From contig JBCBOS010000023.1 in the NCBI GenBank assembly GCA_039821145.1, positions 1 to 64,000 of the forward strand: a stretch of DNA of 64,000 bases, given 5' to 3'. This document shows positions 1 through 7,898 of this stretch, piece by piece. Numbering within the stretch: position 1 is the first letter of the stretch; each line of letters opens with the position of its first letter. Origin of the DNA: JBCCSZ01 sp039821145. Its GTDB lineage: Bacteria > Bacteroidota > Bacteroidia > Chitinophagales > Saprospiraceae. The position numbers were made by a program, and so were the translations under genes. The notes under the pieces are model-generated. The model made no database searches. It was not told where the DNA came from and saw only the letters and a list, made by a program, of their open reading frames with translations.

Positions 1-173
1 AAACCTAATGAGGTCACTTACAATTCGCTGCTCACAAAAGCGCCCAATTGGAACGACGCACTCAACATCATTCAGACAATGAAACGCGAAGGGCTTAAAC
101 CTAATGAGGTCACTTACAATTCGCTGCTCACAAAAGCGCCCAATTGGAACGACGCACTCAACATCATTCAGAC
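1..173 (+). repeat. Tandem 96-bp coding repeat
   Basis: Bases 1-77 and 97-173 are identical, giving a period of 96 bp (32 codons) inside the coding frame. After base 173 the second copy diverges. Identity at the DNA level, including silent positions, points to recent duplication or gene conversion. More copies probably lie left of the window. Confidence 0.9.
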
Positions 174-963
174 CATTGATGAAAGTCATATCAATAATAG
201 ATACCTACGTTCTACATTTTTAAAAATAGCTCAGACCCATCAAGAAGAAACCTTAGCGTCACTCAATAGTGCGCCTAAGGATGCCCTATTCTTCAATTCG
301 GCCCTACGAATGATTATGAGGGAATTTCATCTGCCGCTAGTTGGAGGACAAACGTTTTATCATAAGTACTTTGATCAAATCAGCAGACTCGAAGACTGGT
401 CACTCATACAATTTATAGATACAAAACTATGCCCCGAAGAATGGAAGCTGCGACTTGTCGAATTCCTTCCATCCAAAGAATCCAACTGGTGGTACCACAA
501 AATCAAAGCAGATGCTTTGCTGAATTCTGACCATGAACAAAGTTTCTCCCTTTTGAAAAGAGCCTACCAATTGGTACCTGATGATTATAAAGTTCAAGTC
601 CATGCCATTTGGATCAAGACAGTTGTACTCAATGACTTGGAAAATGAATTCCAAACAGCCATCGAGAAATGTAACCTTTGTTTGAAGAATCAAAATACAA
701 AAGGTAATTTTCCATACGTTGGCAAGTTGCTCGTCTGGCTACTTCTCAGAAACTCAACCAATGTAGAGGCTTTCACTGAAAGCTTGAATCGAATCATTGC
801 CACGTATCAAATATCCAGGAGGCTGATTGGCAAGTTCTTATCCAAAGAGCTATGGACAGATTTCCCCGAAAGACAAATTGAAAAATACCGAACTGATGTA
901 GCAAACGACTTAGCTCCCAATCTAATGGAGAAGAAAGGAAAAAAATTCAAACCAAAAACGTAA
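1..963 (+). CDS. PPR-like tandem repeat protein, 3' part (gene runs off the left edge)
   Basis: The reading frame is open from base 1, so the gene begins upstream of the window; the ATG at 79 is inside a repeat and is probably not the start. At least two copies of a 32-residue unit are visible, with the core VTYNSLLTKAPNWNDALNII followed by a helix ending MKREGLKPNE. This resembles a pentatricopeptide repeat (usually 35 residues), an alpha-alpha repeat that binds RNA in organelles. The last 270 residues are not visibly repetitive, are rich in K, W and L, and end in a lysine-rich tail. I do not recognise that part. The stretch is more AT-rich than the genes that follow, which hints at accessory origin. 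The upstream domain, which would tell the function, is not in view. A TPR/Sel1-type scaffold is the main alternative. Confidence 0.6.
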   Translation, partial: KPNEVTYNSLLTKAPNWNDALNIIQTMKREGLKPNEVTYNSLLTKAPNWNDALNIIQTIDESHINNRYLRSTFLKIAQTHQEETLASLNSAPKDALFFNSALRMIMREFHLPLVGGQTFYHKYFDQISRLEDWSLIQFIDTKLCPEEWKLRLVEFLPSKESNWWYHKIKADALLNSDHEQSFSLLKRAYQLVPDDYKVQVHAIWIKTVVLNDLENEFQTAIEKCNLCLKNQNTKGNFPYVGKLLVWLLLRNSTNVEAFTESLNRIIATYQISRRLIGKFLSKELWTDFPERQIEKYRTDVANDLAPNLMEKKGKKFKPKT

Positions 964-982
964 ACCCACATGTAAACCAACG

Positions 983-1017
983 AAAAAAGGAGTCACGCAA
1001 TTTTCACGTAACTCCTT
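983..1017 (-). terminator. Rho-independent terminator of the tRNA-Val gene
   Basis: Arms 987-997 and 1007-1017 pair over about 11 bp with one mismatch and a 9-nt loop. Read on the minus strand the hairpin is followed by a run of six T (988-983). It sits just past the 3' end of the tRNA and may also stop transcription of the repeat protein. Confidence 0.7.
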
Positions 1018-1029
1018 GATTCTCAGTTG

Positions 1030-1104
1030 TGGGCGATGATGGATTCGAACCAACGACCCCCTGCTTGTAAGGCAGGTGCTCTAAACCAACTGAGCTAATC
1101 GCCC
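1030..1104 (-). tRNA. tRNA-Val (anticodon TAC)
   Basis: On the minus strand the acceptor stem GGGCGAT pairs with ATCGCCC. The D-arm (GCTCAGTTGG), the anticodon stem CCTGC/GCAGG with loop CTTACAA, and the T-arm with GGTTCGAATCC are all present. The anticodon TAC reads valine GUA/GUG codons. The discriminator base is A at 1030. The genome does not encode the CCA end (CAA follows), so CCA must be added by the nucleotidyltransferase. Confidence 0.95.
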
Positions 1105-1277
1105 TCCTATGTTTTTCGCTTTTTACATCCTCATTCCAACCATTCTTCTTCGAAAAGCGGTTGCAAAGATATAATTCCTACCCTTTCAAGGCAAGCCTTT
1201 TTAAATCTTTTTTTCAAAAATATTGCCGTACCTTATTGCGTTTCTTATGCATACTGACAGATTACTTTTCCGTATAA

Positions 1278-1285
1278 TATCTTTG
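1278..1285 (+). promoter_or_regulatory. Bacteroidota -7 promoter box for the AsmA-like gene
   Basis: TATCTTTG matches the TAnnTTTG consensus exactly. A near-match to the upstream TTG element (CTG) lies 21 bp before it. The box overlaps a GTG codon at 1285 that could otherwise be read as a start, so translation should begin downstream, at ATG 1345. Confidence 0.55.
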
Positions 1286-1344
1286 TGCAGGAAACACCAC
1301 ACTTAACACCTGGAGTCGCCGCTCCGCCTTCCAAGCAGCCCCTT

Positions 1345-4047
1345 ATGATGCGTGTACTCAAAAAATTGCTCCTCTGGACCGCCTCGCTCATCGCAGTGGC
1401 CATGATCGCACTGGTCGTCATCGCTGGCTTGTTCGATCAGCAGATCAGCTCTCGATTGATCAAGGAAATCAACAAGCAACTCAACTCGGAACTCACCGTC
1501 GGGGAGGTGGAGCTGTCGCTGCTGTCGGGCTTTCCCAATGCTTCGGTCAACCTGCAAAAGGTGGCGCTCAATGATGCACTCAAGGGGACCCTGCTCGAAG
1601 CGGAAAACCTCGCCTTTCGGTTTCGACTCCTCAGCTTGTTTGGCTCTACCATCAAGGTCAATTCCGTCCTCGTGGAAAATGGGGCTCTCTTTGTACACAT
1701 CAACAGACGGGGGAAGGCCAATTACAACATCTTCAAATCAAAACCGGACTCTGGCAAGGACAAAGACGACAAGGGCCAAGACAGTGAACTGGCCATTTCT
1801 CTACAAGAGGCGCGATTCCAGGACGTGGAGCTGATCTTCATCAACGAGCAAACCCGGCAGGAGGCCAAGGCGCTCATCAAAGAGGCCGTCGCCTCGGGGG
1901 AGTTCTCCAAAAGTCAGTTTTCGCTCAATAGTTTTGCCGATCTCAAGGCGGGTTTTTACGAACTGGATGGACAGCGGTACTTCGCGGGCAAAGACGTCGT
2001 CTACGATGCCAGTATCGATGTGGACCTCAACAAAGGACATTATGAGTTCAAGGATTTTGACCTGGGGCTGGAGTCCAACATCTTCAAGGTCAATGGCACC
2101 GTCGATACCAAGGCGGGCAATACGGATGTTGATCTGCAACTGACGGGCAAGGAATGCAGCCTCGAATCCATCCTGGGACTGCTCCCAGAGCAGCAGTTGG
2201 CCTACTTCGGCGACTTCAAAAGCAAAGGGACCTTTTTCTTCAATGCCAACATCAATGGACGCTACAACGAACGGGAAAATCCCAAAGTGGACGTTCGATT
2301 TGGACTGAAAAATGGAAGCATCAGCAGCCAAAAACTGCCCAATCGCCTCAAAGATGTGACCTTCGCCGCCTCTTTTACCAATGGCAAAAAGCGAAACAAT
2401 GCCTACTCTGTCTTCAAAGTCGACAACTTCAAAGGCTATTTCAACCGCGAACTCATCGAATCCAGCTTGCGCATCGCAGACCTGGACCACCCACGCATCG
2501 AATTCAGCCTGGATGGCGTACTTCCGCTGGAATCCATCTACGGCTTGTTGAACGCTGCCTCGATCACAGATGGAGATGGCGAAATTGAAATCAAAAAGTT
2601 CTACCTCAAGGGTAGCCTGGAGGACATGCGCACCCCCTCCCGCATCGGACGGGTCAAGTCGTCGGGAGAATTGGAGTTTGACGATGCCGAATTGGTCATC
2701 AACGAAGAGGCCGTCGTACTCGACAAAGGCAGCCTTCGGATGAAGGACAACAGCATCATCGTGGACGACATCAAGCTGGAAGGGGCTGGCAGTGAATTGG
2801 TCCTCAACGGCAAATTTCTCAACCTCATCCCCGTCCTCTTCGCCGACTCCCTCAACAGCCGCAAGGCCGAGCTGCAGTTCCAAGCCAGCCTGGAATCCCC
2901 CGAACTGGACATCGATCGCCTCCTCGCCATCACCGCTCCGCCCGCCAGCAATGACCAGATCGAAAAAGGAGTGGCCGACTCGCTCAAGGTGGCACAAAAT
3001 CAGGAACGCGAGCGAATCACCAAATTTCTCAAAGGAACCTTCCAAGCCAAAATCGACGATTTCAACTACCAAAAAATCAAAGGATCCAATTTCAGCGGGG
3101 AGTTCGAATTTGACAACAACGAATTGCTCATCAAAGGAAACGCCAAAGGCATGGACGGCAACTGGCACCTGGAAGGAGAAGGATACTTCGAAAATGAACC
3201 CTACCTCAATGCCCGACTCGAATGCGACAACATCGACGTCAAAGAGTTCTTCCGCCAAGCGGAGAATTTTGGACAGGAGGTACTGGTTTACCAAAACGTA
3301 GACGGCACCCTGGAAGCCAAACTCGCCATCGACGCCTTCTGGGCCGAAGACGGTACCTTCCTCGACAAAAAATTGCACGTCCTGGGCGACATCAGCCTGT
3401 CCAATGGCGAACTCAACAAGTTCAAACTGCTCTACGATTTTTCCAACTACATCAAACTGCAGGACCTGCGCAACATCCGCTTTACCAAAATGCGCAATTG
3501 GCTGGAGGTCAAACGCAACAAAGTCTACCTGCCCGCCATGTTCATCCAAACCAACGCCACCAACCTGACCATCAGCGGCGAACACAGCTTCGACAACGAC
3601 ATGGACTACAACGTCAAAGTCAACGCCGGACAGGTCCTTTTTGCCAAGTTCAAAAAATTCAATCCCCGACTCCGCCCCCAACCCGCCAAGAAGAAGGGCT
3701 GGTTCAATCTCTACTATCGCATCTATGGCGATGTAGATGATTTCGAGGTCAAATCCGACAAGAAGGGCGTCAAAACCCGATTCAGTCGCTCCGAACGCCG
3801 CAAACGCCAGATACAGGAAAAACTCATCCGCACCTTTGGCAGTGGCATCGATACCTCCGAAGAACCCAGCGCCTGGAAAGACATCCCCGAATACAACGAT
3901 GGCACCCCGGCAGATCAGACCGAATATGTAGATGGATTTGAAGATCCCAAGGACCCCGCCAAGGACAAGCCCAAGAAAAAAGACCGCGTCATTCCCGAAC
4001 TCGATGATGACGACGATGTGGAATACATCGATTGGGATGATAATTGA
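1345..4047 (+). CDS. AsmA-like envelope protein
   Basis: About 900 residues with one N-terminal membrane helix (rich in L, A, V and I, just after the start) followed by a long periplasmic region of beta-rich AsmA type. The segment right after the helix (LTVGEVELSLLSGFPNASVN) is typical of the AsmA N-terminal domain. Family members are thought to help outer-membrane biogenesis and lipid transport between membranes. The C-terminus is unusual: a basic stretch, then a very acidic tail ending in DDDDDVEYIDWDDN. A GTG 60 bases upstream (1285) keeps the frame but overlaps a promoter box, so I chose the ATG. A long open frame on the opposite strand is a shadow. Confidence 0.8.
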   Translation: MMRVLKKLLLWTASLIAVAMIALVVIAGLFDQQISSRLIKEINKQLNSELTVGEVELSLLSGFPNASVNLQKVALNDALKGTLLEAENLAFRFRLLSLFGSTIKVNSVLVENGALFVHINRRGKANYNIFKSKPDSGKDKDDKGQDSELAISLQEARFQDVELIFINEQTRQEAKALIKEAVASGEFSKSQFSLNSFADLKAGFYELDGQRYFAGKDVVYDASIDVDLNKGHYEFKDFDLGLESNIFKVNGTVDTKAGNTDVDLQLTGKECSLESILGLLPEQQLAYFGDFKSKGTFFFNANINGRYNERENPKVDVRFGLKNGSISSQKLPNRLKDVTFAASFTNGKKRNNAYSVFKVDNFKGYFNRELIESSLRIADLDHPRIEFSLDGVLPLESIYGLLNAASITDGDGEIEIKKFYLKGSLEDMRTPSRIGRVKSSGELEFDDAELVINEEAVVLDKGSLRMKDNSIIVDDIKLEGAGSELVLNGKFLNLIPVLFADSLNSRKAELQFQASLESPELDIDRLLAITAPPASNDQIEKGVADSLKVAQNQERERITKFLKGTFQAKIDDFNYQKIKGSNFSGEFEFDNNELLIKGNAKGMDGNWHLEGEGYFENEPYLNARLECDNIDVKEFFRQAENFGQEVLVYQNVDGTLEAKLAIDAFWAEDGTFLDKKLHVLGDISLSNGELNKFKLLYDFSNYIKLQDLRNIRFTKMRNWLEVKRNKVYLPAMFIQTNATNLTISGEHSFDNDMDYNVKVNAGQVLFAKFKKFNPRLRPQPAKKKGWFNLYYRIYGDVDDFEVKSDKKGVKTRFSRSERRKRQIQEKLIRTFGSGIDTSEEPSAWKDIPEYNDGTPADQTEYVDGFEDPKDPAKDKPKKKDRVIPELDDDDDVEYIDWDDN

Positions 4048-4110
4048 TCCGAGCCACAACACTCTGTGGCTTTCGCTGTTTGGTATGAGAAACCAAACTC
4101 GCATCCAAAC

Positions 4111-4767
4111 ATGCCGATCAACATCCAACGGGCCGACATCGATCAAATGGAACGATTCTTCCGGACCAATCTGATCAATTCCCTCAGCGGCTTCAAAAGT
4201 GTCAACCTCATCGGGACCACTGACTCCAACGGCACCCACAACCTGGCCATCTTCAGCTCCTTTGTCCACATCGGTGCCAATCCTCCTCTGATGGGCTTCA
4301 TCCAACGCCCCCTCAGCGTCCCCCGCGACACCTACAACAACATTTTGCAGACGGGATATTTCACCGTTAATCACCTGAATAAGGAGATCTGTCACCAATC
4401 TCACCAAACGGCAGCCCGTTATCCAGTGGAAACATCAGAGTTTGAAGCAACTGGATTGCAACCCTTTTTCTCTGAAAAAATTCCGGCTCCCTACGTCACA
4501 GAAAGCCACCTGCGCTTTGGCCTGCGATTCCGGGAAGCCATCCCCATTCCACTCAACGGCACCCTTCTGGTCATCGGTGAAATAGAAGAGGTATTTTTGC
4601 CAGATGGCTGCCTGTCTACCGATGGTTTTTTGGACCTGGAAGCAGCTGGCAGCCTGACCGTCTCTGGGCTCGACGCCTACTACGAAACCAGTCGACTCAG
4701 CCGATTGTCCTACGCCAAGGCAGATGCCCCACTTTCTGAAATCCCCGTAACACCCCTCGCCAAATGA
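4111..4767 (+). CDS. Flavin reductase family protein (FMN-binding split barrel)
   Basis: 218 residues. The pattern of an N-terminal strand-rich region with NLAIFSSF and a following RPLSVPRDTYNNIL segment matches the flavin-reductase-like split-barrel family (DIM6/NTAB type), which binds FMN and uses NAD(P)H. The precise substrate cannot be told. ATG 4111 is preferred because the protein from there (MPINIQ) starts like its relatives; an ATG at 4066 would add 15 poorly structured residues. It lies 63 bp after the AsmA-like gene, and its stop overlaps the next start in an ATGA junction, so these two genes are probably co-translated. Confidence 0.75.
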   Translation: MPINIQRADIDQMERFFRTNLINSLSGFKSVNLIGTTDSNGTHNLAIFSSFVHIGANPPLMGFIQRPLSVPRDTYNNILQTGYFTVNHLNKEICHQSHQTAARYPVETSEFEATGLQPFFSEKIPAPYVTESHLRFGLRFREAIPIPLNGTLLVIGEIEEVFLPDGCLSTDGFLDLEAAGSLTVSGLDAYYETSRLSRLSYAKADAPLSEIPVTPLAK

Positions 4768-5339
4768 TGCATGTAGGCATAGACTATGGTTCCAAACTCG
4801 CCGGTACGACGGTCCTTTGTTGGGAACAAGATGGACAACTTCACTACCAACAATCCGAGAAGAAAAAGGACGCAGACCAATGGCTGATCCAATTGATTCA
4901 GGAGCTGTCGCCACCAGAGGTCTTCATCGATGCTCCCCTGAGCTTGCCCGCTGCTTACCACGGCAAAGGAGAGGATTTTTTTTATAGAGATTGCGACCGG
5001 GAGCTGCGGGCCATGTCTCCCATGTTTTTGGGTGGGCTGACGGCCCGGGCCATGAAACTCCGCCACTTGCTGAGTCCACAACAGATTGTCTTCCAAGAAA
5101 CCTACCCGGCTGAACTGGTGCGCAACCTCCCAGACCTCAAGGAATGCTATCTGAAAAAAAAGGCCATGCGAGCTGACTTTTTGGACAAACTCCAACAACT
5201 GCTCCCCCACCCCATCCACACCATGCCCACCAATTGGCACCAAGCAGATGCCATCCTCGCCTGGATGTCCGGATGGCGCCACCAGCAAAACAAAGCCAAA
5301 CAAATTGGAAGGCCAGAAGAGGGTCTCATCATCATTTGA
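4764..5339 (+). CDS. DUF429 family protein (RNase H-like fold)
   Basis: 191 residues. The N-terminus MMHVGIDYGSKLAGTTVL has the aspartate-containing first strand of an RNase H-like fold. A second acidic strand, VFIDAPLSLP, and a later DAILAWMSGW segment match the DUF429 family of predicted nucleases. Biochemical activity is not established for the family. It overlaps the flavin reductase by 4 bases (ATGA), so the two are translationally coupled. A repair or nucleotide-related role is only inference. Confidence 0.7.
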   Translation: MMHVGIDYGSKLAGTTVLCWEQDGQLHYQQSEKKKDADQWLIQLIQELSPPEVFIDAPLSLPAAYHGKGEDFFYRDCDRELRAMSPMFLGGLTARAMKLRHLLSPQQIVFQETYPAELVRNLPDLKECYLKKKAMRADFLDKLQQLLPHPIHTMPTNWHQADAILAWMSGWRHQQNKAKQIGRPEEGLIII

Positions 5340-5823
5340 GGGCACAAAGATGCTCCCCATCGGCAACAAAAGGTTGAGAATGGACAACCATTGCCAATTT
5401 CCACCGTATCAATGGGCAGAGCAAGTCGCATTCATGACAATCAAGAGAGCAAAAGCGCGATTTTTCAAAAGAACCTTGTCTTTGTATCAATGCCAAGAGA
5501 ATTTACCTTGTCTTTGATATGAAAATTGGCATTCAGGGATTATATTCGTAGTACAAACGACTGTACGCCCACAGAGCTGTCAGATGTTTTCGCCATAAAT
5601 ACCAATGTAACCTCCTCATTTTCAACATACGCACTTTTTGATTTTCGGCTGTTTCGGAAATCAAATCCCAACTCATTGACATTCGACGAACGACGTACAC
5701 CTAAAGGGGACAAAAAAATTTCTGAAGACAAGCGAATTAGATTATTCTTTTATTTTTATACCTAGCGGAAAAAAGAAGGCTCAATCCGTCAAATTATTTT
5801 AACCAGCGCATAAGAGAGTAATT
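5340..5823. other. 484-bp intergenic region
   Basis: No gene can be supported here. Short open frames exist on both strands (for example 5526-5765 plus and 5540-5731 minus), but they overlap each other and resemble no family. A 12-base direct repeat (accttgtctttg) occurs at 5473-5484 and 5505-5516, 32 bp apart. A TATTTTTA sequence at 5751-5758, one base off the -7 consensus, is a weak promoter candidate for the hydrolase at 5824. Confidence 0.5.
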
Positions 5824-7374
5824 ATGATCTATAGGTTGACAATCCTCCTGCTGTTGATGTACACAGCAAGCCCCTGCCGCGCATGGCAAGGCACACAACA
5901 AACTTCTTCTCCCGACATCCAACAATTGGATCGATACTTTGACAAGGCACAAAAAGCCTGGGAAGTACCGGGCCTGTCCGTGGCCATTGTCAAGGATGGG
6001 AAAGTTGTCCTCTCCAAGGGATATGGACAGTTGGAATCCGGAAAAGCAACCGCACCGGATGGCAACACCCTTTACGCCATCGCCTCCAATACCAAGGCCT
6101 TCATCGCAGCTTCTCTGGCCATGCTGGTGGAGGAAGGCAAAGTCAGCTGGGATGATCCCGTCCTCAAACACCTGCCCTATTTCAGGATGTACGATGACTA
6201 CGTGACCCAAAACATCACTGTGGAGGATTTGCTCTGTCACCGATCTGGCTTGGGCACCTTCGGGGGGGATGTCGTCTGGTACAAAAGTGAGTACAATCCA
6301 GAGGAAGTCATCCGCCACATTGGCAGCATGGATGCTGTCTTTCCCTTCCGGGCTGGTTATGGTTATTCCAACCTCATGTTCATCACGGCAGGCGAAGTGA
6401 TCCGGGCTGTTAGCGGCATGAGCTGGGCAGAATTTGTGGAAAAAAAGATCTTTCAATCTCTCCAAATGACCCGCAGCCTGACCTCTGTCCAAGGTCTTTC
6501 CCAAACGACCAATGTGGCAACGCCCCACAAACTGGCCGAAGGCACGCACAGTCCCATCGCCTGGACCAATTGGGACAACATGGGAGCTGCCGGAGGAATC
6601 ATCTCCTCGGTCAACGACATGGCCAAATGGATGCAACTCCAAATCGACAGGGGCACCTTCGAGGGACAATCCATCTTCTCAGAGAAAATGCAAGACAAGT
6701 TCTGGACACCGCACAACAATTTCACACTGAGCAGAGACAGCGAATATTATCCCAGCAGGAATTTCTCGGGCTATGGTCTCGGCTGGGGAATTGCGGATAA
6801 AAAGGGCCGAAAGGTTGTCAGCCACGGCGGCGGCTACGATGGCATGTACTCTCGGGTGGTCATCGTGCCCGAAGAGAAGCTGGGAGTGGTCGTGCTGACC
6901 AATGGCATGCGGGGCATCTCCTCTGCCTTGACCAATTACGTCCTGGACGCCTATCTGCAGGATGGCCAGCGCGATTGGAGTGCCGATATGCTCGAAATAC
7001 AGGGAGCGCGGGAAGAGAGAAGAAAGGAATTGCTGGCCAATTGGCACAAAAACAGGCAGGCTGATCTGCCTCCCACCGTAGAGGCCCAAAAGCTTTGTGG
7101 AGAATATTTCGATCCAATGTTTGGCAGCATCGAAATCAAGCAGCAAGGCGAAATGCTACTGCTGGAGTTCCCCAAGGCGCCCAAACTCAATGCCCAATTG
7201 ACCCACTGGCAATCCAATACCTATCAGATCAATTGGAACGAAACCCATGCCTGGTTTGATTTTGGAACCCTGCAATTTCTGCTCGACAACAAAGGAAAGC
7301 CAAAGCGATTGCAATTTGATGTGCCCAATGGCGATATATTTTTCCACGAAATAGAGGCGGTCCGAAAACGCTAG
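5824..7374 (+). CDS. Serine hydrolase of the beta-lactamase / PBP4* family
   Basis: 516 residues with a signal peptide (about residues 1-20). The three active-site motifs of the class C-like family are present: S88-x-x-K91 (SNTK), Y181-S-N183, and H334-GGG. The last 110 residues look like the DUF3471 domain that often follows these enzymes. The protein should act in the periplasm or at the surface. Family members include esterases, D-aminopeptidases and carboxypeptidases as well as beta-lactamases, so resistance cannot be inferred. It stands alone: upstream is a long gap and the next gene is convergent, 5 bp away. Confidence 0.85.
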   Translation: MIYRLTILLLLMYTASPCRAWQGTQQTSSPDIQQLDRYFDKAQKAWEVPGLSVAIVKDGKVVLSKGYGQLESGKATAPDGNTLYAIASNTKAFIAASLAMLVEEGKVSWDDPVLKHLPYFRMYDDYVTQNITVEDLLCHRSGLGTFGGDVVWYKSEYNPEEVIRHIGSMDAVFPFRAGYGYSNLMFITAGEVIRAVSGMSWAEFVEKKIFQSLQMTRSLTSVQGLSQTTNVATPHKLAEGTHSPIAWTNWDNMGAAGGIISSVNDMAKWMQLQIDRGTFEGQSIFSEKMQDKFWTPHNNFTLSRDSEYYPSRNFSGYGLGWGIADKKGRKVVSHGGGYDGMYSRVVIVPEEKLGVVVLTNGMRGISSALTNYVLDAYLQDGQRDWSADMLEIQGAREERRKELLANWHKNRQADLPPTVEAQKLCGEYFDPMFGSIEIKQQGEMLLLEFPKAPKLNAQLTHWQSNTYQINWNETHAWFDFGTLQFLLDNKGKPKRLQFDVPNGDIFFHEIEAVRKR

Positions 7375-7379
7375 ACTTC

Positions 7380-7670
7380 TCAGCGCTTGCTGATCTTGTT
7401 GTTAGAAATGCTTCGCTGACGGCTGCACTTGTGTCGCCCCTCCGAAAAGTCTCGCTTCTTGGCGTGCTTGGTGGAGCGGCCCTGTACCCGCTTGCGCCAC
7501 ATCTTCCAACTCGACCGCTTCATTTCCTGCCGCATCAACTGAATCACCTCTCCCTCCGACAAGCCAAACTGTTCCTTGATGGCATCGAAGGGAGTGCGGT
7601 CTTCCCAAGCCATTTCGATGATGCGATTGCAATCGCGCTCGTCCAACTGGTATCGCTTCTTGATTTTCAT
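7380..7670 (-). CDS. TIGR03643 (DUF2805) family small protein
   Basis: 96 residues. The core DERDCNRIIEMAWEDRTPF followed by a helix with GLSEGEVIQLMRQEMK matches the TIGR03643 family, a small helix-turn-helix-like protein of unknown role. The C-terminal third is strongly basic (R, K, W), which fits nucleic-acid binding. The start at 7670 gives the family's usual length. It is divergent from the DUF2256 gene with 58 bp between starts. From memory, these two families often sit next to each other, frequently near photolyase/cryptochrome genes; no photolyase is present here. Confidence 0.75.
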   Translation of the reverse strand: MKIKKRYQLDERDCNRIIEMAWEDRTPFDAIKEQFGLSEGEVIQLMRQEMKRSSWKMWRKRVQGRSTKHAKKRDFSEGRHKCSRQRSISNNKISKR

Positions 7671-7728
7671 TGCTTTTTCAACATATTCCAGGCCAGCTTG
7701 TTCAGATGTAAAATTCCCATCGATCAAG

Positions 7729-7875
7729 ATGAAAAAACAATTCTTACCAGAAAAAGTCTGCATCGTCTGCCAACGCCCCTTCAAGTGGCGAAAAAAATGG
7801 GCCAAGGTATGGGACGAGGTCAAATACTGTAGCGAACGCTGCCGTCGAAACCGCAAATCCGCCCCACAGGGTTAG
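7729..7875 (+). CDS. DUF2256 small zinc-ribbon-like protein
   Basis: 48 residues. It has C-x-x-C (CIVC) followed by RPFKWRKKW, then W-x-x-VKYCSERCR, the signature of DUF2256. The four cysteines very likely bind zinc. ATG 7729 gives exactly the family length; longer upstream extensions read through the neighbouring regulatory space and have no family support. Function is unknown. The adjacent divergent TIGR03643 gene supports that both are real. Confidence 0.8.
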   Translation: MKKQFLPEKVCIVCQRPFKWRKKWAKVWDEVKYCSERCRRNRKSAPQG

Positions 7876-7898
7876 TTTCATTCAAAATAGAGTTCACC

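Noticed and set aside
1801..4407. 868-codon open frame on the minus strand
   Set aside because: It lies opposite the AsmA-like gene, has no signal peptide or family motif, and its odd V/D/E/F-rich composition is the mirror of the real gene's codon use.
5526..5765. Short plus-strand frame in the 5.3-5.8 kb gap
   Set aside because: Starts at a non-ATG codon, overlaps another open frame on the minus strand, and matches no family.
5824..7374. Antibiotic resistance beta-lactamase
   Set aside because: The motifs define a broad hydrolase family; the DUF3471 tail and lack of an induction system argue against a true beta-lactamase call.
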